DNA of 64,000 bases, taken from Pandoraea sputorum. Its GTDB lineage: Bacteria; Pseudomonadota; Gammaproteobacteria; Burkholderiales; Burkholderiaceae. The notes under the pieces are model-generated. The model did no database searches, was not told where the DNA came from, and saw only the letters and a list, made by a program, of their open reading frames with translations. This document shows positions 36,478 to 43,210 of the stretch, one piece after another; within the stretch, counting starts at the first letter, position 1, and each line of letters begins with the position of its first letter. The DNA is taken from contig NZ_CP010431.2 of assembly GCF_000814845.2 (NCBI RefSeq), positions 1,054,001-1,118,000 on the forward strand, in the 5' to 3' direction. A program made the position numbers and the translations under genes.

Positions 36478-37110
36478 GTGCTCGGCCCTCGCCACCGATA
36501 CGAGCTCTGGATGCCGCCAGCGTATTGGCGGGCGCTCTATTTGGTGCTCGGCCAGATCGGATGGCTAATTTGTGTGCTCAGTGCCGCTCACGGACAGGCG
36601 TGGATCGGCGTGGTGTTTGTGAAGCTACTTGTCGCAGGACATTTGTCCGCCATGCGAGACGCGGCACGCGAAGCGATGTTTGTCGCGTTCGTGGCGCTTG
36701 CCGGCTGGGGATGGGAGTCGCTTGTGGTGCGATCCGGCTGGCTCGTTTATCCGGCCGGTAGCTGGCCGACGGGATACGCGCCCTACTGGATGTCGGGTCT
36801 TTGGGCGCTGTTTGCCATACAAATCAACCCGCTATTCTCATCGCTGCGCCCGCATTGGGTATTGGCCTCGCTACTCGGCGCAGTGGGCGGCCCGCTGTCG
36901 TTTCGCGCTGGGGCCGCGCTGGGCGCAGTGACTTTCATCCACCCGTGGGCCGCCGTTGCCGTGATGGCAGGCGGATGGGCCGTCCATTTTCCCGCACTGC
37001 TGTGGCTGGCAGGACGAACAGGATCCGCGCCATTGTGGCGGGATGCAGACCGCTCAGGAAGCGCGTCGGCGAACAAGTCCGAGTACCACGGAACAAATAT
37101 TTCCGATTGA
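36478..37110 (+). CDS. DUF2878 membrane protein
   Basis: The protein has 210 residues from a GTG directly after the preceding stop; an ATG at 36511 is an alternative. Five or six hydrophobic segments include YLVLGQIGWLICVLSAAHGQ, GWGWESLVVRSGWLVYP and APYWMSGLWALFAIQINPLF, a pattern I recognise as DUF2878. The family is of unknown function but often sits with chalcone-isomerase-like, cyclopropane-fatty-acid and ECF sigma genes. The zero-gap junction implies translational coupling with the previous gene. Confidence 0.82.
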   Translation: MLGPRHRYELWMPPAYWRALYLVLGQIGWLICVLSAAHGQAWIGVVFVKLLVAGHLSAMRDAAREAMFVAFVALAGWGWESLVVRSGWLVYPAGSWPTGYAPYWMSGLWALFAIQINPLFSSLRPHWVLASLLGAVGGPLSFRAGAALGAVTFIHPWAAVAVMAGGWAVHFPALLWLAGRTGSAPLWRDADRSGSASANKSEYHGTNISD

Positions 37111-37200
37111 CTGCATCCGAATCGGCATCTCGTGTGTAGAGAGAGTGATGCCCCCGAATCCGGGGCGTCTATCTTATCGAACCGACACAGGAGTTTTGCC

Positions 37201-37740
37201 ATGAAGCGCGTCGTCTTTGTCAGCTTGGCCGCCCCCGTCCTTCTCGGCGCTTGCGCCGCAAACATGTCGATGCCCGGCGCATCGGCACCGGTTGCCGACG
37301 CGGTGAAGGTTCCCGACGGTCATCGCGTCGCTCTGCAAACCGTAGGCAAAGGCGACATTCTGTATGAGTGTCGGGAGAAGAAAGAGGCGATGGGCCAGTT
37401 CGAATGGACCTTCGTCGGACCCGACGCCGTGCTGACCGACCGCTCCGGAAACGCCGTCGGGAAGTATTACGGCCCACCCGCCACATGGGAGTCCAGCGAC
37501 GGCTCGAAGGTGACGGCAACACAGGTAGCCGTCTCACCGGCCGGCTCCGGAAATATCCCGCTGCAATTGGTCAAGGCAAATCCGGCGACGGGAACCGGCG
37601 CGATGCAAGGCGTGGCGTATATCCAGCGGCTGGCAACCCAAGGTGGCACGGCACCGACCTCACAATGCAGTCTGGCCACCAAGGGCGCGAAACAGACCGT
37701 GAAATATCAAGCCGACTATATTTTCTGGAAAGCCTCTTGA
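37201..37740 (+). CDS. DUF3455 lipoprotein
   Basis: The protein has 179 residues. MKRVVFVSLAAPVLLGACAA gives a lipobox (LGAC, Cys about residue 18). The mature protein has VPDGHRVALQTVGKGDILYE, AMGQFEWTFVGPDAVLTDRS and KYYGPPATWESSDGSKVTAT, followed by VAYIQRLATQGG and YQADYIFWKAS, as in DUF3455 proteins, whose function is unknown. It lies 54-93 bp upstream of the ECF sigma gene on the same strand and is a likely part of the same transcription unit or regulon. Confidence 0.87.
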   Translation: MKRVVFVSLAAPVLLGACAANMSMPGASAPVADAVKVPDGHRVALQTVGKGDILYECREKKEAMGQFEWTFVGPDAVLTDRSGNAVGKYYGPPATWESSDGSKVTATQVAVSPAGSGNIPLQLVKANPATGTGAMQGVAYIQRLATQGGTAPTSQCSLATKGAKQTVKYQADYIFWKAS

Positions 37741-37793
37741 CAGGATTGGACGCCAACGGCATTTTCCGGGAAACGTAGTCGATCTTCGGCGGC

Positions 37794-38396
37794 ATGCATC
37801 AACATGCCGCCGAGCGTTTCCGAGAGGTGCCTGTGCACGAAAAGACGGACGAGTTTGACTACGAATCGACGATTGCGGCATGCGCTCGGCAGGATGCCGA
37901 AGCATTGCGGCAACTCTATGCGCGGGATGCCGCCTATCTGCTTGGCGTCGCGCAACGAATCGTGCGTGACCGACAACTGGCTGAAGATGTGTTGCACGAT
38001 GCGTTCGTCAGCGTATGGACGCAAGCGGCGACGTTCGATGCCGCACGCGGCGCGGGTCGCGGGTGGATCTTCAGTATCGTCCGTCATCAGGCACTCAACA
38101 CCGTGCGACGCCGGAGTCAGGAAGTCGATATGGACGAGGACTCGCTCGACGCTCATATGAACGCCACCACAGCGCATCTTCCGAATACATTCTCTGCGCA
38201 AGCCGATCCACTGATGCATGGACGTCTGGCACAGTGTCTGGAACGGCTGGACGGCCCCCGACGCGCCAGTATCCTTTATGCCTATCTTGACGGCTGCTCG
38301 CATAGCGAAATCGCGGAGCGCCTCCGATCGCCATTGGGCAGCGTAAAGGCGTGGGTACGCCGCGGCCTGCAATCGCTTCGGGAGTGCATGGAATGA
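37794..38396 (+). CDS. ECF RNA polymerase sigma factor (SigK/ECF19-like)
   Basis: The protein has 200 residues from the ATG at 37794; GTG codons at 37827 and 37833, the latter with gagagg in front, are plausible alternatives. Region 2 is LYARDAAYLLGVAQRIVRDR, QLAEDVLHDAFVSVWTQA and RGWIFSIVRHQALNTVRRRS. Region 4 is RRASILYAYLDGCSHSEIAE with RLRSPLGSVKAWVRRGLQSL. It would direct RNA polymerase to stress promoters. The next gene is its anti-sigma factor, overlapping by 4 bp. Confidence 0.92.
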   Translation: MHQHAAERFREVPVHEKTDEFDYESTIAACARQDAEALRQLYARDAAYLLGVAQRIVRDRQLAEDVLHDAFVSVWTQAATFDAARGAGRGWIFSIVRHQALNTVRRRSQEVDMDEDSLDAHMNATTAHLPNTFSAQADPLMHGRLAQCLERLDGPRRASILYAYLDGCSHSEIAERLRSPLGSVKAWVRRGLQSLRECME

Positions 38397-39088
38397 CGCC
38401 GGAAGAGCTCAGCGTGCTTGACGACCTGGCAGGCGAATACGTCCTCGGCACCCTGACGTGGGAGCGCAGACGCGCCGTGGAGTCGCGTCTGCTGCAAGAG
38501 CCAGTCCTTGCCGCAAAGGTCGCCCAGTGGGAGTCTCGCCTGCAACCGTTGGCCGACACGGTCGCGCCGCTGACGCCCTCCGGAAAACTTTGGTCGCGCA
38601 TTAGCCGCAGCGTGTCGGGCGCGCGGCATTCGATATGGCGTCGCTGGTGGGACGACATCCGCTTCTGGCGGCTGGCCTCCGGTGCCGTGACCTGCGCGGC
38701 GCTGCTCCTTGCCGTCACGTTAGGGGTGAAAGTCCGCACCCCAGCGCCACCGCCCCGATTCGTCGTCGTGCTGGCCTCTCCGCAGGATAAAAGCCCGGGC
38801 TGGCTGGTGCAGGTCGGGGCGGATCGGAAGTTGCGCCTCATCCCACTGAAGTCAGAGCCGACGCAGGCGGATAAGACTTTACAGCTATGGACGAAAGCCG
38901 ACGGATGGTCCGGCCCTGTGTCGCTGGGATTGCTGCGCGCCGGGGAGTCCGTTGAGGTCTCCGTCGAAAGTCTGCCACAGCTCCAACCGAATCAATTGTT
39001 TGAAATTACGCTGGAGCCACCACAAGGCTCACCCATCGGCCGACCCACCGGACCAATACTGTCGATCGGTCGTGCGGTGGCAACTTAA
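38393..39088 (+). CDS. Membrane anti-sigma factor (RskA-like)
   Basis: The protein has 231 residues. The N-terminal anti-sigma domain LSVLDDLAGEYVLGTLTWER carries the RskA-type sigma-binding pattern. A single membrane helix, ASGAVTCAALLLAVTLGVKV, lies near residue 105. The periplasmic domain contains VVLASPQDKSPGWLVQVGAD and LQLWTKADG, typical of anti-sigma-K factors (RskA). It should hold the preceding sigma factor until an envelope signal triggers proteolysis. The ATGA overlap with the sigma gene marks coupling. Confidence 0.9.
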   Translation: MTPEELSVLDDLAGEYVLGTLTWERRRAVESRLLQEPVLAAKVAQWESRLQPLADTVAPLTPSGKLWSRISRSVSGARHSIWRRWWDDIRFWRLASGAVTCAALLLAVTLGVKVRTPAPPPRFVVVLASPQDKSPGWLVQVGADRKLRLIPLKSEPTQADKTLQLWTKADGWSGPVSLGLLRAGESVEVSVESLPQLQPNQLFEITLEPPQGSPIGRPTGPILSIGRAVAT

Positions 39089-39709
39089 TATAGTTCGCTC
39101 CCGAGGCATGACACATGCTAATGGGGAGTGTTCAACCCATTGTCCATCGCACTTTATGCTGCGGTGTTTTCCTCAGTGGTATTCACTCACGTTCTGACAC
39201 AGACGTTCTTCGCTATGCGGCTAATGTGGATGCTTCAACGACGTGCCGATACTGAGCAGTCCCGCTCGTCATATCGCGCGCGGTTATTGCGACGGCCTAT
39301 CGTCGCATTAACGCACGGATCGACTTCACGTGTGAAGGGCTCATGATTACGCTGGGGATCGAGCAGACATTTATTTAGAATTGCTCCCGGTTGAACTGTT
39401 TGAGCGGCCACTTTGCGTGTTGGTAATTGTCTACTGCGGGTCGGTTTGCACCGATCGCAACGGGCAGAAGTCAGCCAGATGTAGGGGTCATCAGATACCT
39501 CTTCATGGCGAGCATTTTCGCCTAAATTAATGCCCGGATCGATTAGATCACTACAGGTGGCGTTCCTCGACGCCAAACGGAGCCTGCATGATTCTGGTTG
39601 CTCCTGCGTCTACCACTAACGGAAACCGCTGACGACTACGACGCGCAGCTTCCCTGGAACAGACCAGTCGGCTTACGTCGAGCGATCTACTGATCGCAGA
39701 ACAGCCCCT
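39089..39709. other. 621-bp low-coding stretch
   Basis: The stretch has lower GC than its neighbours. One possible frame, a GTG start at 39128 to 39346 (72 codons), encodes a hydrophobic N-terminus (NPLSIALYAAVFSSVVFTHV) and a basic tail and might be a small membrane protein or a remnant. Elsewhere both strands are full of stops. I see no tRNA, repeat or terminator. Confidence 0.4.
39128..39346 (+). CDS. Possible small membrane protein
   Basis: A GTG with ggggag directly upstream opens 72 codons. Residues 1-32 are hydrophobic (SIALYAAVFSSVVFTHVLTQ) and the remainder is Arg-rich. No homologue is recognised. It lies 39 bp after the anti-sigma gene on the same strand. It may be real, but the sequence evidence is thin. 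Confidence 0.25.
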   Translation: MFNPLSIALYAAVFSSVVFTHVLTQTFFAMRLMWMLQRRADTEQSRSSYRARLLRRPIVALTHGSTSRVKGS

Positions 39710-40009
39710 TCATTTGGTGCCCCGCAATTGGCGGCGATATAGCGTCATGGCTCCGCGTACCAAGCTACCGATTACGCCGATCACGACCATCAGCAATCCC
39801 ACCGGTACCAATGCGAATGGCTCATGCAAAAAGCCTCCCGCATCGACTTCTGATCCGATGACAGCGAACGCGATCCAACATGCGAATCCGGCGAAGATGA
39901 AGCATGCACAGATCGTCCAATATCGACGGTGATCAACATCTCTTACCGCCGCGACGATCGCCGCAATGAGGGCAGTCGCTGAAACAAGAAGTAGTGCGAA
40001 CTGAATCAT
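39710..40009 (-). CDS. DUF3955-like small membrane protein
   Basis: The protein has 99 residues with three hydrophobic segments: residues 3-22, DHRRYWTICACFIFAGFACW and VPVGLLMVVIGVIGSLVRG. The motif GGFLHEPFALVPVGLLMVVI resembles the DUF3955 signature (D/G-F-L-HEPF-L-PIG). It is a single gene on the minus strand in an AT-richer neighbourhood; function is unknown. Confidence 0.6.
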   Translation of the reverse strand: MIQFALLLVSATALIAAIVAAVRDVDHRRYWTICACFIFAGFACWIAFAVIGSEVDAGGFLHEPFALVPVGLLMVVIGVIGSLVRGAMTLYRRQLRGTK

Positions 40010-40232
40010 AGGTTCACTGGCTTGGCCTCGACACGGCGCATTCTACATACGTTGCGGGACGTGATTCACGGATCACTTGTTCCGTAGTTCTGCTTTGGCA
40101 AATGCACCCAAACATTTGGGGAATTTCCTCTCTTTTGGCGAGTTGATAGGACGTACGATTAGTGACGCGCACATCAACCCGTCAGCTGGTCTACAGCTGT
40201 ATACGTAGTTTTTGACCATGAAGAGATAACGT

Positions 40233-40643
40233 ATGTTGAAAAAATGCATTTTCGTTGTTCTTGCTTTTTGTCTGCTGCCAGTCCGCGTAGCCATGGCGGA
40301 CGTTAATCCGATTAGCGTGCATATCCTTGATCAGCAAACCGGAAAGCCGCCTGTTGGAGTGGTTGTTGAGCTTGAGCGGATGAATGGAGGCGCGTGGAAG
40401 AAAATTGCGTCGGGCGAAACGGATGCGCAGGGGCGAATCAGATCTCTTTTCCCGAAAGGCGAGCGTTTCACAAAAGGTGAATATCGCGTTATTTTCAAAA
40501 CAGGGGAATACTTTGGGAAGCTGAAGCAGGACACGTTTTTCCCTGAAATTCCGGTGATGTTCCGTGTCGTAGATGCAACTCAGCACTACCACATTCCATT
40601 GCTTCTAAGTCAATTCGGTTATGCGACCTATCGAGGCAACTGA
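40233..40643 (+). CDS. Secreted transthyretin-like protein (5-hydroxyisourate hydrolase family)
   Basis: The protein has 136 residues. A signal peptide (MLKKCIFVVLAFCLLPVRVA, cleavage after MA-DV) precedes an HIUase fold: NPISVHILDQQTGKPPVGVV, DAQGRI, FPEIPVMFRVVDATQHYHIP LLLS (given in two parts), and the C-terminal YRGN, close to the family YRGS. HIUase hydrolyses 5-hydroxyisourate in urate breakdown. Many secreted relatives exist. No other urate genes are adjacent. Base composition is AT-richer than the flanks, suggesting recent acquisition. Confidence 0.85.
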   Translation: MLKKCIFVVLAFCLLPVRVAMADVNPISVHILDQQTGKPPVGVVVELERMNGGAWKKIASGETDAQGRIRSLFPKGERFTKGEYRVIFKTGEYFGKLKQDTFFPEIPVMFRVVDATQHYHIPLLLSQFGYATYRGN

Positions 40644-40999
40644 ATTAGTATTGCGCTTCGGCGTGTGCGTAGCATTTAAGATCTTCCCGCCAGCTTAGGC
40701 GGGAGAGGGAGGGTACGATGCCCCGTGCAGGATAATGTGCGCCCTGCATGTCAGTTTTTTTTGAGCGTCTGGATCATGCTGGCTCTCGGACTATTCACGC
40801 GTGCCGTTGCGTCGCCCGTTGTCCGGCGGAGGGTGGGGTTAGCTACGAACTCGGACCGACCCGGCCTTGTAAGACGGCGCGAAACGAGCCGGTGAGCGAA
40901 TGAAGTACATCCGCTAGGCTCGGACGCTCAGTGACTGGACGTCGACTAAACTGCACGACATCCGTAGCCGTCCAACCTGACGCACACGAAAGTCCCTGC
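40644..40999. other. 356-bp intergenic region
   Basis: No gene is evident before the VanX-like start. A hairpin, cccgcc-agctta-ggcggg, lies near 40686-40704 and could be a weak terminator for the transthyretin-like gene. The rest shows GC-rich short dyads but no clear RNA gene. Confidence 0.4.
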
Positions 41000-41536
41000 A
41001 TGCCCCTGACAACTTTGCCACGCGGCTCCCACGGCGGGCTACGCGTTAGCCCCCGATGGCCCGCGCGCTACGTTCGTGTGGATGCCGCTGTTCTGAAAGC
41101 CCTTCAGCATATTCAAACGCAATTGCCTGAAGACATCACGCTGATCCTGACGCGAGGCTACGAAGCGCGCGCGTCCCGACTCGGCTTCGCGAGGACGTGG
41201 TTCCGCAAGTTCGGCATCGGCGTGTTCCGTCGGCTTTACCCCAATCGGCAACACGAAATCCCCGATATTTTTGGCAGCAACGGTCACGATATCGACGGCA
41301 CACACGTCGACGTCTCGTTCTGCGCAAGCGGACGTCGCATCCGTATGCTCCCGCTTGGCGTCTTTACTCCCTCAAGCTGGCAGCAGCGCCGGGTCGAACG
41401 TCACGCGTCGTCCCTGAACTGCATCCTCACGTTGCTAAAGCAATACGGATTTCAGATCCACCGCAATGCGACGGAGCGCTTGCAGATTCATTGCGACTTC
41501 CGACCCGACCAAAGAGTCCAGAGCACTAGTCCTTGA
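41000..41536 (+). CDS. VanX-like (M15 family) peptidase-like protein
   Basis: The protein has 178 residues from the ATG at 41000; an upstream in-frame ATG at 40931 exists. LPEDITLILTRGYEARASRL and GSNGHDIDGTHVDVSFCASG resemble the zinc-peptidase M15D (VanX) active site, with His and Asp in HDIDGTHVD. VanX-type enzymes cut D-Ala-D-Ala or recycle cell-wall dipeptides. There is no signal peptide, so it would be cytoplasmic. The similarity is distant and function is uncertain. Confidence 0.6.
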   Translation: MPLTTLPRGSHGGLRVSPRWPARYVRVDAAVLKALQHIQTQLPEDITLILTRGYEARASRLGFARTWFRKFGIGVFRRLYPNRQHEIPDIFGSNGHDIDGTHVDVSFCASGRRIRMLPLGVFTPSSWQQRRVERHASSLNCILTLLKQYGFQIHRNATERLQIHCDFRPDQRVQSTSP

Positions 41537-41569
41537 TCACCCGGAAGTTCCCAACGAACCCGATGTCAC

Positions 41570-43210
41570 CTAAACCGCCAACGCCGCGCCATCGCTGCGA
41601 GGGTCATGTGCGCCCGTCGCAACACCGTCCTGCGCAATCGCAATGACGCCTGCCTGTCCGGCCAGCGGGCTGTGGGCAGGTAAGGGCGCCACTGAATGTC
41701 CGCGCTCGCTGAGGCTGTCGAATACCGCTTGCCCGGCATCGCGCTCGAGTTTGAGATTGTCCCGACTGTCGGAGAACGTACGTCCGAGCAGAAAGCGCGG
41801 ATGAGATAGCGCCTCTTGCGGGGACATCCCGAAGTCGATCAGTCGGGTCAGCAATGCGCTAAGCGTTTGCGGTTGTCCGTCGGCTCCCTGAGTGCCGTAC
41901 AACAACCGTGCGCGTCCGTCTTTCAGATACATGCCCGGATTGAGCGTGTGAAACGGTCGCTTGCCCGGCATGAGCGCATTCGGATGCGCGCTCCCAATGG
42001 GACGAAACGCTGCGCCCCGGTTGTGCCAAAGCACGCCGGTATCGCCCGCCACGACACCGCTTCCCCAGTCGAAATAGATGGTTTGCAGAACGCTCACGGC
42101 CCGTCCTGCCGCGTCGGTCGCGGCGAAATACACCGTGTCGCCCTCGCGAAACCGATGCGGCCATTCGAGCGCCGTACGATCGTCGATTCTCGAGGCAGCG
42201 GACCGAAGATGGTCGTCCGACAGCATGGCCGCGACGGGAACGTCGACGAACGCCGGATCCGCGACGTAACGGTCGCGATCGAGGAACGCCTGTTTCACGG
42301 CTTCGACCAGCCGGTGGTAATACGTCGCGCTGCCATGCTCGCAGTCTTTCAGACCGACGCGTTCGAGAATGCCCATGATCTGGAGCGTCGTGACGCCCTG
42401 CGTGGGCGGTGGCATCGTCGCGAGCACGCCGTCTGCATACGGCATCGTCAGCGCAGGCGACACATGCACACGCGTGGCGGCAAGATCGTCGCGCGTGAGC
42501 GGTGCGCCTGCCGCCTGCAAACCGCGCGCCATGCGCTCCGCCAGCTCGCCCTCATAGAATTCGCGCGGGCCGCCGTCAGCCAGCCGACGCAATGTCGCTG
42601 CCAGCGCCGGTTGGCGAAATGTCTCGCCGACGGCCGGGGCGCGACCGCCGGGCAGAAACGCCTGTCCGAAGCCTCGCCACGTCGACGCGTCGTGCATCTC
42701 GTCGGCGCGATAGTTGTACCAGAAGTCCTGAGAGCGACTCGTCGGGAATCCCGCGTCGGCGGCCGCGATCGCCGGTGCGAGCAACGATGCCCACGACAAT
42801 TGCCCGCCCCACGTGTCACGGCTGATGCGGAACGCCGCTTCCCATGCTGCAACCGTAGCCGCTGAGGTCAATGCGGCGCACGGCCCGCGCACGGGAATTG
42901 CCTCGCCACCGAGACATCGTGACGGCAGATGCTGTGCCGCTTGCCCAATGCCGGAGATGGCAAGCGGCGCAGTGCCGCCCTCGGACGCACCGTCGGCGAC
43001 AAGCCAGAAACCGTCGCCGCCGAGGCCGGTGAAGTGAGGCATCGTCACGCACAGCATCGCGGCCATGGCGATGCCCGCTTCGATGGCGTTTCCGCCTTGT
43101 TGCAACACGTCGCGGCCTGCAGCACTCGCAAGCGTGTGCGGGCTGGTCACCAGTCCACGACGCCCACTCGCGGCACCGGGCGACGCGCAAACCGTCATGT
43201 CACGCATCAT
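41570..43210 (-). CDS. Gamma-glutamyltransferase family protein
   Basis: The protein has 546 residues. It starts with GLVTSPHTLASAAGRDVLQQ and GGNAIEAGIAMAAMLCV, the family N-terminus. MPHFTGLGGDGFWLVAD carries another conserved stretch. The autoprocessing Thr lies in EGDTVYFAATDAAGRAVSVL, and MPGKRPFHTLNPGMYLKDGR belongs to the small subunit. There is no signal peptide, suggesting a cytoplasmic N-terminal-nucleophile hydrolase acting on gamma-glutamyl amides or related substrates. It overlaps the ABC importer gene by 4 bp as the last gene of that operon. Confidence 0.9.
   Translation of the reverse strand: MMRDMTVCASPGAASGRRGLVTSPHTLASAAGRDVLQQGGNAIEAGIAMAAMLCVTMPHFTGLGGDGFWLVADGASEGGTAPLAISGIGQAAQHLPSRCLGGEAIPVRGPCAALTSAATVAAWEAAFRISRDTWGGQLSWASLLAPAIAAADAGFPTSRSQDFWYNYRADEMHDASTWRGFGQAFLPGGRAPAVGETFRQPALAATLRRLADGGPREFYEGELAERMARGLQAAGAPLTRDDLAATRVHVSPALTMPYADGVLATMPPPTQGVTTLQIMGILERVGLKDCEHGSATYYHRLVEAVKQAFLDRDRYVADPAFVDVPVAAMLSDDHLRSAASRIDDRTALEWPHRFREGDTVYFAATDAAGRAVSVLQTIYFDWGSGVVAGDTGVLWHNRGAAFRPIGSAHPNALMPGKRPFHTLNPGMYLKDGRARLLYGTQGADGQPQTLSALLTRLIDFGMSPQEALSHPRFLLGRTFSDSRDNLKLERDAGQAVFDSLSERGHSVAPLPAHSPLAGQAGVIAIAQDGVATGAHDPRSDGAALAV

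Noticed and set aside
39235..39576. A 113-codon minus-strand frame in the gap after the anti-sigma gene
   Set aside because: Its composition (Arg, Asn, Asp, Cys scattered) and lack of a start signal suggest chance.
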